Assembly: GCA_947453195.1 (NCBI GenBank)
Contig: CANGFO010000009.1
Location: 51,071 to 115,070, forward strand
Direction of reading: 5' to 3'
Source: Flavobacteriaceae bacterium
Lineage (GTDB): Bacteria; Bacteroidota; Bacteroidia; Flavobacteriales; Flavobacteriaceae
DNA: 64,000 bases
Shown here: positions 26,890-35,440 of the stretch, in pieces
Numbering within the stretch: position 1 is the stretch's first letter
Layout: each line of letters opens with the position of its first letter
Notes under the pieces: model-generated
Told to the model about the DNA's origin: nothing
The model's input: the letters and a program-made list of their open reading frames with translations, nothing else
The model's database searches: none
Made by a program: the position numbers and the translations under genes

Positions 26890-27579
26890 ATGAATCAATT
26901 ATTAATCCTATCGCTATCCATAAATTTTCTTTATTTGGTTTATGAATTTAGAAAAAAAGGAGGCTTGGATTTTATTTTAAATAAATTCAAGAAGGTAAGA
27001 GAACTAACATATGAAGAATATTATCTTTCTAAAAAAAGCATTTTTGAAGTCGCACCCATTCAAGAAGGGGGAATTGTATTTTTGGGAGATAGCTTAACCG
27101 ATTACTGTAATTGGGAAGAGCTTTTTCAGAACTCAAAAATCAGTAATAGAGGAATCAATGGCGATAAAATAAATGGGGTACTACACCGATTGGACTCAAT
27201 TGTTGCCACTAAGCCATCAAAGATTTTTTTACTGATTGGAATTAACGATTTGGATGGAGAAAAACCTTTAAACGAAATTGCTAAATCCTATACAAACTTA
27301 GTTTCACAAATCAAGGAAATCCTACCCGAAACAACTCTATACCTTCAGAGTTTGTTGCCGACAGACAATAGGGAACGTTTAAAAAATCATAAAATTATTC
27401 AGTTCAATGAACAAATAAAGGCTATTGCTCAAGACTTTGGCCTAGACTACATTGACCTCTTTACACCCTTTGCGAACGAAGCCAATAAGTTAAATCCAAC
27501 TTTCACCTTTGATGGCTTGCACTTAAACGGAAAAGGCTATTTGGTTTGGAAGAAAGAGATTGAAGAGTTGGTTAGATAA
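26890..27579 (+). CDS. SGNH/GDSL-family hydrolase with N-terminal membrane anchor
   Basis: This 229-residue protein has a short hydrophobic helix (about 2-20) and then an SGNH hydrolase domain with all four blocks. The nucleophile Ser is in VFLGDSLTD. The oxyanion Gly is in SNRGINGDK, the Asn in LLIGINDLDG, and the Asp-His pair in FDGLHLNGKGY. Such enzymes deacetylate sugars or cleave small esters, so it may remove O-acetyl groups from the glycan. It is the only plus-strand gene in the 12.9-48 kb stretch. I prefer the ATG at 26890 to the TTG at 26818 because a promoter-like element lies between them and the extension has no family match that I know. Confidence 0.87.
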   Translation: MNQLLILSLSINFLYLVYEFRKKGGLDFILNKFKKVRELTYEEYYLSKKSIFEVAPIQEGGIVFLGDSLTDYCNWEELFQNSKISNRGINGDKINGVLHRLDSIVATKPSKIFLLIGINDLDGEKPLNEIAKSYTNLVSQIKEILPETTLYLQSLLPTDNRERLKNHKIIQFNEQIKAIAQDFGLDYIDLFTPFANEANKLNPTFTFDGLHLNGKGYLVWKKEIEELVR

Positions 27580-27629
27580 TGATTAAACAGAAATAAATTA
27601 AATTAATCTTTTTAATAACATTTTTACAT

Positions 27630-28766
27630 TCACATATTTAAAAGTAAATTTATTTTTTCTATAGAAATTAGGGTATCTGAATGCTCCTTTTTTGAAAGAT
27701 TATCAACAATCAGTTTCATGAAATCCTTATCCTTCAAATAAATTTCTATTTTCTCAGTGATTGATTCAGAATTCATTTTAGATATTAAACCTGTATAACC
27801 ATCTTGTAAAATAGAGTAAGAAGTTGGGAAATTAGTCGTAACAATAGGTTTTTTCAAATACGCCGCTTCAATTAAAGAGAGCCCTAAGCCTTCAAACAAA
27901 GATGTTTGAACGTAAATTGTACAATTTTTAATATATGGATATGGATTATTTGTCATACCAAGCAGAATAAATTTGTCTTCTAAACCATATTCTTTAATTA
28001 GTTTTACTAAATTTTTTCTTTCAGAGCCTTCACCAACAACATACCAACAAACATCATAACCTTTATCAACCAATTTCTTACAGGTCTCAACTGCTAAATG
28101 CAAGCCTTTATGTTTTGATAATCTTCCGACTGTAACAATAGATATACTATGTTTTGAAAAATCTACCTCTAATTTTTTCTCACTTTGAGATTCTAGCACA
28201 TTAATATCTGTTATATCTTTAATCACTTGAATTGGCAACTTTAATTTATTAGTTTCTAATTCCTTAATAAAAACCTCTTTAGTAAATTCAGAAACAGCAA
28301 TAACAGAATTATAATGTGAATAATAAAAATAATCTTGTCCGATTTTATAGCCTGCTGACTTATAATCAGTATTAAGCCAAGTAAATTTTATTTTCGAAGA
28401 AATAAACAATGCAGTATAGTAAGTTGAAAATCCTTGATTATATGCTATAGCTATATCGTATACAGGAGGATGTTTTATTAATTTTGGACGTATTATTTCA
28501 AAAAAAATCTGAGCTGAATGCAAACTTTTTAAGTTGAATAAAGTTTTAATTTTGAAGACAAATCGGTCTAAATAATTAAGTCTAGGGTAATCTTTCTTAA
28601 TAATAGCTACCTCTTTAGGAAGAAACGATTCAAAAACACCACCAGTATTAAATAATATTAAATCGACTTTATATTTTGAATAATCAATGTAATTCAATAC
28701 TGTAACTAAACTTTTTTCAGCCCCACCCAGATTTAATGATTCAATAATAATAGCAACATTTTTCAT
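27630..28766 (-). CDS. Glycosyltransferase family 4 (GT-B)
   Basis: This 378-residue protein begins MKNVAIIIESLNLGGAEKSL and has TVGRLSKHKGLHLAVETCKKL, YVVGEGSERKNLVKLIKE, GMTNNPYPYI and EX7E in FEGLGLSLIEAAYLKKP. It resembles the tandem pair at 21,145 and 22,332 and is probably a third, older member of that group. It is the last gene of the exporter operon and shares one base with the gene upstream (28,766). A 50-base gap separates it from the convergent SGNH gene. I see no clear terminator there. Confidence 0.9.
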   Translation of the reverse strand: MKNVAIIIESLNLGGAEKSLVTVLNYIDYSKYKVDLILFNTGGVFESFLPKEVAIIKKDYPRLNYLDRFVFKIKTLFNLKSLHSAQIFFEIIRPKLIKHPPVYDIAIAYNQGFSTYYTALFISSKIKFTWLNTDYKSAGYKIGQDYFYYSHYNSVIAVSEFTKEVFIKELETNKLKLPIQVIKDITDINVLESQSEKKLEVDFSKHSISIVTVGRLSKHKGLHLAVETCKKLVDKGYDVCWYVVGEGSERKNLVKLIKEYGLEDKFILLGMTNNPYPYIKNCTIYVQTSLFEGLGLSLIEAAYLKKPIVTTNFPTSYSILQDGYTGLISKMNSESITEKIEIYLKDKDFMKLIVDNLSKKEHSDTLISIEKINLLLNM

Positions 28767-29872
28767 TAGTTATGATTTAATGAATTTTGTAAAAATAATT
28801 TTGATTTAGCAATATGATACTCCATACTTTTTGAAATTGTATCGTAATCAATATTTTCCAATAGTTCATAATCTGATTCCTTAGAAATAATATATTTTTC
28901 CAAGTTAAATAAATAAAGTAAATCTTTCATTCTGGTATTAATTTTTTCGTCCCGGTTAAACACCAAAAATTGTTTTTGAAAAATTAAAGAAAAAGCTACC
29001 GCATGAAACGAATTAGAAATAATCAATTGCGCATTATGAATCAAAGACAATAAAGTTATAGGTCCTTTTTTATGAAAATTTTTGTCTTCATAAGTTACTT
29101 TTTTATTAACTGAGTAAATTTTCCAGTTGTTTTGTTTGGCAATTTTTAATGCTGTTTTTTTAATCTCAGGATTTGAATCAAAATCATAAATTAATATATA
29201 TTTATCCTTAATTTTAGTAACAAATGTATCAACCCAATAATCTTTGTCAAGCAAAAAAACGGGATCCAATACTTGTATTACATTATCAATTCCTATGGAT
29301 TTTACAATATTAACTCCCGAAGTTTCTCTAACCGATACATAATTCAATCGTGAAATTTTTTGCTTTACAAATGGTTTAATATTTTCATCAATTTCCTCTG
29401 TAGCAAAACTTGCAGCATAGGATATTTTTAAAATATTATCAGGAACAAAATCTAAATAAAATGCAGGGTCTTTCCCATTAGAAACAAGCGAATTCCATAT
29501 TTGATCACTGCCGCAAATAAAAGCATCCGCGATTGGAAAATTATTTTTTAATTCTTCATTGGTTTTATATTGAAATTGACTTGATTTAATGTATTTATCA
29601 GAAAAAGAATCAAATGCATATTTCCTTCTTAGATTATGAATGCGCTCCGGAATTTTTGCAAGTATATATATATATTTTAGTAATGGTTTATTGTATTTAC
29701 TTTCTGAATCAATAGCAAAAAAATTAAAATTTGTATCTAAATAATTTGGTTTATAGCTTAAAGAAATCGCTTCATGCCCCAATGAGGAAAGGTAATTTAG
29801 CAATGCATGCTCTTGCAAAGAAGCGCCATAATTATAAACTTCATGACAAGTAATGATATTAATTTTAATCAT
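28766..29872 (-). CDS. Polysaccharide pyruvyltransferase-family protein (copy 2)
   Basis: This 368-residue protein starts MIKINIITCHEVYNYGASLQEHALLNYL, the pattern of the NYGA subgroup of pyruvyltransferase-family proteins. FICGSDQIWNS near 112-122 and a C-terminal ISNSFHAVAFSLIFQKQFLVF near 285-305 match the conserved GSDQIW and SFH-A-FS blocks. It probably adds pyruvate, or possibly a sugar, to the glycan. It is much diverged from the copy at 23,588, so the two likely act on different residues. It overlaps the GT32-type gene upstream by 4 bases. Confidence 0.85.
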   Translation of the reverse strand: MIKINIITCHEVYNYGASLQEHALLNYLSSLGHEAISLSYKPNYLDTNFNFFAIDSESKYNKPLLKYIYILAKIPERIHNLRRKYAFDSFSDKYIKSSQFQYKTNEELKNNFPIADAFICGSDQIWNSLVSNGKDPAFYLDFVPDNILKISYAASFATEEIDENIKPFVKQKISRLNYVSVRETSGVNIVKSIGIDNVIQVLDPVFLLDKDYWVDTFVTKIKDKYILIYDFDSNPEIKKTALKIAKQNNWKIYSVNKKVTYEDKNFHKKGPITLLSLIHNAQLIISNSFHAVAFSLIFQKQFLVFNRDEKINTRMKDLLYLFNLEKYIISKESDYELLENIDYDTISKSMEYHIAKSKLFLQNSLNHN

Positions 29873-30642
29873 TTTACCTTAATAATTATATATGAAAATT
29901 TCCATAGAATTTTCTCTAACACCTTTATTATACGCCATTCTATTTTATATTTCAATGTGATTTTTTCTTGTTGAGTCCAACTTTCTCTCCAATTCCCTAG
30001 AGCTAGATGTTTGCAAAAGGATTTTGAATTTATCTTCATAGGATCAAAATAATATGACGGAAAAACAGTAAGTTCTTTAGTAACAATTTTTGAATTATTT
30101 TTATGGCTCCAATTCCAACCCAACTCAACAGCAATCATTGCCTGAATATAAGGCAACAAGGTCAAATCTAATCTGAGTTCATTCTTTAATTCTTTATTTT
30201 TCGATAACAAAAATGGACGTCCATCATAATAATCTAAACATTTTTTTATAAAACCATTTTTTGGTTCAGCACCAAAACAATGGGAACTTAAAAAAGTACA
30301 AATTTCTCGACCAACTAAATGAAAGGAACTTTCTCTACCTATAAAACAATTATGGACCAATAATTCATTAAAACTTTTACATACAAATACATCTGTATCT
30401 AAATAAATCCCCCCGTAATTATAAACCGCAAAAAGTCTAACAAAATCGGAAGCAAAAGCCCATTTTTTTTCAAATATTGCTTGTTGCATAAATAGATTTT
30501 CAATATTTAAAATTTTATTAGAGTCCCATAACACAAATTCATATTCAGGCAAGTGCTTCTGCCAACTTTCAATACATTCGTTTATGTATAAAGGATAGGG
30601 CTCATCACTAAACCAAGTGTAATGGATAATTTTGGGAATCAT
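29869..30642 (-). CDS. GT32-type glycosyltransferase (capsular polysaccharide synthesis, DXD)
   Basis: This 257-residue protein begins MIPKIIHYTWFSDEPYP, the typical start of OCH1/GT32-like bacterial enzymes. The sugar-nucleotide DXD motif lies in YGGIYLDTDVFV near 82-93, after FASDFVRLFAVYNYGG. The C-terminus is basic (KYKIEWRIIKVLEKILWKFSYII) and could bind the membrane. It is part of the exporter operon and lies 42 bases from the neighbour upstream. Members often transfer hexoses or uronic acids from UDP donors. The exact donor is unknown. Confidence 0.88.
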   Translation of the reverse strand: MIPKIIHYTWFSDEPYPLYINECIESWQKHLPEYEFVLWDSNKILNIENLFMQQAIFEKKWAFASDFVRLFAVYNYGGIYLDTDVFVCKSFNELLVHNCFIGRESSFHLVGREICTFLSSHCFGAEPKNGFIKKCLDYYDGRPFLLSKNKELKNELRLDLTLLPYIQAMIAVELGWNWSHKNNSKIVTKELTVFPSYYFDPMKINSKSFCKHLALGNWRESWTQQEKITLKYKIEWRIIKVLEKILWKFSYIIIKVK

Positions 30643-30684
30643 AAAATCAATTAAAAATTATTTTTTTTCAGAAATAATAAAGTA

Positions 30685-31524
30685 TCATTTTTTAAAAATG
30701 CATAATCTATATAACAAAAACCAAACGTGAAATTTTGAAAAAGGATTATGACAAATCAATTTAAACCAATATTGATTGGAAATAAATTTCAATTTAAAAT
30801 CATATGCTTTAACAATAGTTACTTTCAAAGCTTCCATAGCTATTTTAGCATCATAATTTTTAATTTTTTTCAAGTCATCTTTATAATATTTGTTAAAAAA
30901 ACACAATGTTTTTATCCAATCTTTATTCAAATTACCACCCGAAAAGTGTTCTATAAGAAAACGATTAGTTACATAATTCTTATACCCTTTTTTTAAAGAT
31001 TCCATACAATAAGATATATCATAACCATGATATCCTTTAAAATCTTCATTAAAAATTAATGAATTTGACTTTTTTGAGGCAAGAAATAACCCATCGATAA
31101 TTAGTACTTCCTCAATACTATCTTTGCATTTAAAATTCTTATCATAATACTTAGATTTATCACCCAATGAACTTTGTACTAAATAGGTACTATTTTTAAA
31201 CCAATTAAAATTCCACCATCCAATAGGTAAAGCACCGAATTCTTTGGTACCAGTAACGCCAAGAACTCCAATCGAGGAATTATTGAAAGTTTCTAAAAGT
31301 TTTATGCCCCAATTATGCGTATGAAAAAGAATATCTTCATGGCAAAAACAAAGAATTTCATATTGTGCCTTATTTATTCCTTTATTATATGCTTCAGCCA
31401 TACTCATCAAACCAGGATTATCTATTTTTATTATTTCATAGGGTACGCCAATAGTTGCAGAAACATTTTCTACAATAGCAGAATAATTTACCGAATTATA
31501 AGATGATATTATAATTGTAATCAT
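30685..31524 (-). CDS. GT2-like glycosyltransferase (Glyco_tranf_2_5 type)
   Basis: This 279-residue protein lacks the DDGS loop of ordinary GT2 enzymes. It shows MITIIISSYNS at the start, MAEAYNKGINKAQYEILCFCHEDILF with a HED motif where DXD is expected (about 42-67), and GFDISYCMES-like YGYDISYCMESLKKGYK farther on. This pattern fits the Glyco_tranf_2_5 group. It is preceded by a 131-base gap holding a 38-base perfect palindrome, so it may begin a sub-operon. Its coding strand is visibly richer in A and T than the ABC genes upstream. Confidence 0.78.
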   Translation of the reverse strand: MITIIISSYNSVNYSAIVENVSATIGVPYEIIKIDNPGLMSMAEAYNKGINKAQYEILCFCHEDILFHTHNWGIKLLETFNNSSIGVLGVTGTKEFGALPIGWWNFNWFKNSTYLVQSSLGDKSKYYDKNFKCKDSIEEVLIIDGLFLASKKSNSLIFNEDFKGYHGYDISYCMESLKKGYKNYVTNRFLIEHFSGGNLNKDWIKTLCFFNKYYKDDLKKIKNYDAKIAMEALKVTIVKAYDFKLKFISNQYWFKLICHNPFSKFHVWFLLYRLCIFKK

Positions 31525-31545
31525 ATTGAATTTTAATATTTTCTC

Positions 31546-31583
31546 TTAATTTATCAAAAATAAATTTATTTTTGATAAATTAA
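31546..31583. repeat. Perfect 38-base palindrome in an intergenic gap
   Basis: The left arm is 31546-31564 and the right arm 31565-31583. The 19 bases of each arm are exact complements with no spacer. No T-run follows on either side, so it is not a normal terminator. Each strand contains TATTTTTG, an exact -7 match (minus strand 31555-31562), so it may be a promoter/operator for the gene at 31524. Confidence 0.85.
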
Positions 31584-31655
31584 AATAATTATCATAAACC
31601 GTAGTTATTAATATTTGTTTTATTTATCCATTCCAAATTATATAATTCTTAAAAT

Positions 31656-32498
31656 TTATTCTGTCATATTAGAAGAACGTTTCCATTTAAACTTCGTTAG
31701 AATTTTATTTTTTGTAATTTTTATAATCGTCCTTAATGAAATAATATTTTGAATATATACAATATCATTATTTAAGTATTGGTACATATGTAATTTTATC
31801 GTTCTAGTGCTTATTATATTATTATATTTTAAATTCAAATAAAATAAAATGTTTAGAAGATCATAATGTTTTACCTGACGAATCATAGAATTTTTCAATA
31901 CTCTATATGAAAAACAAAATTTATCTAGGTAAAAAAAATGATATTGATGCAAACTACAATTTATCCAAAAATCCCAATCTTCTAATCCCATTTTAGGCAT
32001 TTTTTCATCATACCCCCCCGTATTTTCCCAAATTGATTTTCTATAAACAGCACAAGCGTCAATATAATTACGTCTTTTTAAACTCTCAAAATCATAATGT
32101 CCAACAATCCATCCACCACTTTTTTCACCAAAATATAAAGCATTTCCATATACTATATCAACATTTAATTGTGTCTCCAAAATTTCAATTGCTTCATTCA
32201 AATATGGTTTTTCAACAATATTGTCACTATCTAAAGGTAAAATATATTTCCCCTTTGCAATTCTTATTCCATTGTTTCTCGCATTTCCTAATCCCCCATT
32301 TTTTTGGTTTATTACGAAATATCCTTTTTCTTCAATATTTTTTAAAACAGTAATGGTTTCTATGTCGGTTGATCCATCATTAACAATTATAACCTCTAAT
32401 AAATACTTCCCTCTAGCTCTTTCTATACTATCTAGGGTTTCTTGAATATACTTTCCATGATTATAACATGGAATAATTATTGAAATTACTGGTTTCAT
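31656..32498 (-). CDS. Glycosyltransferase family 2 (GT-A)
   Basis: This 280-residue GT2 enzyme has IIPCYNHGKYIQETLDSIERA, VNDGSTDIET and the metal site PLDSDNIVEK, where the third acidic residue is replaced by Asn. GLEDWDFW near 168-175 is the usual ED catalytic-base position. The C-terminal end is basic. It overlaps the methyltransferase gene upstream by 4 bases. It is followed by a 131-base gap that includes the long palindrome. Very AT-rich codons suggest a different origin from the exporter genes. Confidence 0.9.
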   Translation of the reverse strand: MKPVISIIIPCYNHGKYIQETLDSIERARGKYLLEVIIVNDGSTDIETITVLKNIEEKGYFVINQKNGGLGNARNNGIRIAKGKYILPLDSDNIVEKPYLNEAIEILETQLNVDIVYGNALYFGEKSGGWIVGHYDFESLKRRNYIDACAVYRKSIWENTGGYDEKMPKMGLEDWDFWINCSLHQYHFFYLDKFCFSYRVLKNSMIRQVKHYDLLNILFYLNLKYNNIISTRTIKLHMYQYLNNDIVYIQNIISLRTIIKITKNKILTKFKWKRSSNMTE

Positions 32499-33211
32499 TT
32501 TTTTGCAATTATTACATAGTTCATAGGGTTTATAGAATTTTCTTTTTTACCATCTAACCATCCAAATATATAGTTTAAAAGATAAATTAGTTTAAATCTA
32601 TAATACATGGAAAGCATTATTCTTCCGAAAAAATTTTTTGAATTACTATTTTGAATAGCATGAATAATAGCCTGTCCAGCAGTAGCCCATACTCCACCAT
32701 TTGACAATATTTCTACAACTTCAAACCCTGCTTTTTCCAAAATATATTTAAAACCATACCTCGTAAATCTAAAAAAATCGTATGGTTCCTCATGTAAAGG
32801 CCAATATAGTGGGCCTGATAAAATAAAGTATCCGTTTTTTTCCAACAATCTATAGGCTTCGTTAACTAAACCTTGATGGTCTTCAACGTGTTCAATAGTT
32901 TGCGTAGAAATAACTGTTTGAAAAGATTCTCCTTGTAAAGGAATATTATTTGCAGAACATAAAACATCAACTTTATTTAGATTAGATTGAATAATATCGC
33001 ACCCAACATACTTATCTATTAATCCTTCAAATTCTTTTTCATAAGGTTTATTACCACATCCAATATCAATTAAATTTCCTTTTGAATATTTTTTTATTGC
33101 ATATTTTAAATCTCTGTGAAAAGACTTATAGTGCAGATAATAAGGGTTTGATTTGCCAATTTCTGTATTTGACAATCTTCCCAAATTTTCACTTCTCAAT
33201 TCATTTCCCAT
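32495..33211 (-). CDS. Class I SAM-dependent methyltransferase
   Basis: This 238-residue protein has the SAM-binding motif I LIDIGCGNKPYEKEF near 44-58. An acidic loop follows (YVGCDIIQSN), then a motif for the ubiE/Methyltransf_11 type (VISTQTIEHVEDHQGLVNEAYRLLEKNGYFIL). It starts 16 bases inside the end of the ABC-transporter ATPase gene upstream. In exporters of the Wzm/Wzt type a terminal methyl group can cap the chain and be the signal read by the C-terminal domain of Wzt. The adjacency makes this a reasonable guess, but the target is not shown by sequence. Confidence 0.85.
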   Translation of the reverse strand: MGNELRSENLGRLSNTEIGKSNPYYLHYKSFHRDLKYAIKKYSKGNLIDIGCGNKPYEKEFEGLIDKYVGCDIIQSNLNKVDVLCSANNIPLQGESFQTVISTQTIEHVEDHQGLVNEAYRLLEKNGYFILSGPLYWPLHEEPYDFFRFTRYGFKYILEKAGFEVVEILSNGGVWATAGQAIIHAIQNSNSKNFFGRIMLSMYYRFKLIYLLNYIFGWLDGKKENSINPMNYVIIAKK

Positions 33212-34449
33212 AATGATTCTTCTATATATTTACAAACATTTTCTTGCCATCCCCATTCCGGAGAAATTTTATTTATCATTTCTATTTCAAAAGGTAAGCA
33301 ATCAAATTGCTGAAATTTCTGTTTTGTCAATGTCTCTGCCAAATGAACCCTTAAATGATAATTTCCTTTATATAATTTAATATTTGGATAACGTAGCATT
33401 ATTGTGTTGACTCCCTTATCTCTACAAAAATGATTCTCTTTATCAAAAATCCAATTATAAGTGACAGCCTGATTTAGATGATTAATTATCTGAATAGACA
33501 ATGCCATACCATGTAAACTTTCAGGCATAAGTATTTTAAATTCCACTACTAATTCTTCACCACATCCCTGCATAAGTCCACCTTCGGAAGTAAATATTTC
33601 AACTTTAGAAACCGAAGGGATTGATTTGTTTATAATTGGTTTGAATATTGTACCCGAAGATAAATTATTTGAGTAGGTTTGTATAACTTTTTTTGTTAAA
33701 TCAAACTCTATTAAATTTCCATTTTTTAAAAATAATGATTTTTGGGTTAGAGTAGACACGGCACTCAAATCATGACTCACAAACAATACCGTTCTTCCTT
33801 CGCCTTTGCTTACATCACCCATTTTACCCAAACATTTCTTTTGAAATTCGGCATCACCTACAGCTAACACTTCATCTACAATCAAGATCTCACTTTCTAG
33901 GTGGGCAGCAACCGCAAAAGCCAAACGCACATACATACCTGATGAATAGCGCTTTACAGGGGTATCAATGTAACGTTCTACTCCGCTAAAATCAATAATT
34001 TCATCTAGTTTACGCGTTATTTCATGGCGACGCATTCCTAAAATAGCTCCGTTCAAATAAATATTTTCGCGCCCAGTCATTTCAGGGTTAAAACCAGTAC
34101 CTACTTCTAGTAGCGAGGCAATACGCCCATTTACTTTAAAGTTTCCTGTGGTTGGCTTGGTTACTTTACTCAACAATTTAAGTAAGGTACTTTTTCCAGC
34201 ACCGTTTCGTCCAATGATTCCAACAGCATCACCTTGCTCAATCTCAAAATTAATATCACGCAAAGACCAAACATAATTACTTTCACCCTTCGTAGCTCTA
34301 TCGTTGGCTTCACCAATTCGTAAATAAGGATCTTCCTTACCCCGCAATTTATACCAAAAACGATTCAAATCGTGACTAAGAGTACCTGTACCCACTTCAC
34401 CAAGTCGGTATTGCTTTGAAATATTTTCAGCTTTAATTGCTAAACTCAT
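33196..34449 (-). CDS. ABC transporter ATPase, Wzt type with glycan-binding C-domain (copy A)
   Basis: This 417-residue protein consists of an ATPase domain (about 1-245) and a beta-sandwich-like C-terminal domain (about 260-417). Walker A is GRNGAGKST (80-88). The signature RYSSGMYVRLAFA is near 167-179. Walker B is ILIVDEVLAVGDA (188-200), and the switch His is in FVSHD near 223-227. It powers export of an undecaprenyl-linked polysaccharide through the permease at 37,804. The first 226 residues are about 95% identical to the second ATPase at 36,466, but the C-terminal domains are unrelated. The start overlaps nothing upstream (gap 10 bases); the end overlaps the methyltransferase gene. Confidence 0.93.
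   Translation of the reverse strand: MSLAIKAENISKQYRLGEVGTGTLSHDLNRFWYKLRGKEDPYLRIGEANDRATKGESNYVWSLRDINFEIEQGDAVGIIGRNGAGKSTLLKLLSKVTKPTTGNFKVNGRIASLLEVGTGFNPEMTGRENIYLNGAILGMRRHEITRKLDEIIDFSGVERYIDTPVKRYSSGMYVRLAFAVAAHLESEILIVDEVLAVGDAEFQKKCLGKMGDVSKGEGRTVLFVSHDLSAVSTLTQKSLFLKNGNLIEFDLTKKVIQTYSNNLSSGTIFKPIINKSIPSVSKVEIFTSEGGLMQGCGEELVVEFKILMPESLHGMALSIQIINHLNQAVTYNWIFDKENHFCRDKGVNTIMLRYPNIKLYKGNYHLRVHLAETLTKQKFQQFDCLPFEIEMINKISPEWGWQENVCKYIEESLWEMN
33772..34449 (-). repeat. Duplicated ATPase domain, copy A (partner 37081-37761)
   Basis: Residues 3-226 here differ from residues 4-227 of the second ATPase at 10 positions by my hand count, about 95% identity. The DNA shows many silent differences. 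Similarity stops abruptly at FVSH, the end of the ATPase core. Confidence 0.88.
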
Positions 34450-34459
34450 AATTTATTAT

Positions 34460-35440
34460 TTATATAGTAAAATTAGGTTTTAATATTTTATAATACCCCT
34501 TCTTCAATCCATAATATCCAATAAAAACTGGAGCGGGTTTTCCAAAAAAGGGAATTGCTTGAACTAGTTGATTCTTTAAATAGTTCAGTTTTTTTATTTT
34601 TATCACTTTCAATAATGTGTTGTATCTGGTATAAGACAACACGGGTATGATATTAGTTTGTAACGCCATTTCAATTACTTTATATAGAGGTCGGTCAAAA
34701 TAACGCTTCCAATTTTCATCGTATTTCGCTTCATTTACTGCAATGTAATCCAACAATTCATCAATAGTTTTAAGGAAACCTAAAAAAGCTGCATGCGAGG
34801 TGCGCACCTCCGAATTCAATGCCGATCCTTCTCTTAGATAATACTTGTATGCAGGAATATCCAAATAACTGCATCGCGCTACCTCTGCATGTACTTTAAT
34901 ATTAAAAAGGGCATCTTCACCTACAGGAATCCCTTCAGTGAATTGAATATTTTGGATACTATTTCTTTTATATAATCCACAAATAAAACCACGTCTTTGG
35001 TGGTGTAATCCATCCTTAACTGATGGCACCGCATCTTCCATTATAAAGGATCCGGTTTGAATTTCGGCTTCATTATAATAATCGATTTGTAAATACAACA
35101 AATCCAAATTATTAGAAAGGGCATTTTCATAAAGCGTACCTAATACATTGGGATACAAACTATCATCACCATCCACAAATAAAATATAGTCCCCTTTAGC
35201 TTTTTTTAATCCAACATTTCTAGCAGCAGCTACTCCTTTATTTTCTTGTTTATATACGCTAATAGTGGGTTTCTTTTCTTGAAAGTCTGCTAGCAATTCA
35301 CCTGAACCATCGGTTGACCCATCGTTAATACAAATGATTTCATATTCGGTTTCGTTCAAATCTTGATTCAATAAACTATCCAAACACCTCACAAGGTATT
35401 TTTCTAGATTATAAACCGGAACGATAATACTGACTTTCAT
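34460..35440 (-). CDS. Glycosyltransferase family 2 (GT-A)
   Basis: This 326-residue protein has IVPVYNLEKYLVRCLDSLLNQ, NDGSTDGS and FVDGDDSL at about 91-98. GEDALFN near 180 is a usual catalytic position. It shares its start codon position with the stop of the GT2 gene upstream (one-base overlap at 35,440). It lies between the two near-identical ATPase genes, so it was probably included in the rearrangement that produced them. Donor sugar is unknown. Confidence 0.92.
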   Translation of the reverse strand: MKVSIIVPVYNLEKYLVRCLDSLLNQDLNETEYEIICINDGSTDGSGELLADFQEKKPTISVYKQENKGVAAARNVGLKKAKGDYILFVDGDDSLYPNVLGTLYENALSNNLDLLYLQIDYYNEAEIQTGSFIMEDAVPSVKDGLHHQRRGFICGLYKRNSIQNIQFTEGIPVGEDALFNIKVHAEVARCSYLDIPAYKYYLREGSALNSEVRTSHAAFLGFLKTIDELLDYIAVNEAKYDENWKRYFDRPLYKVIEMALQTNIIPVLSYTRYNTLLKVIKIKKLNYLKNQLVQAIPFFGKPAPVFIGYYGLKKGYYKILKPNFTI

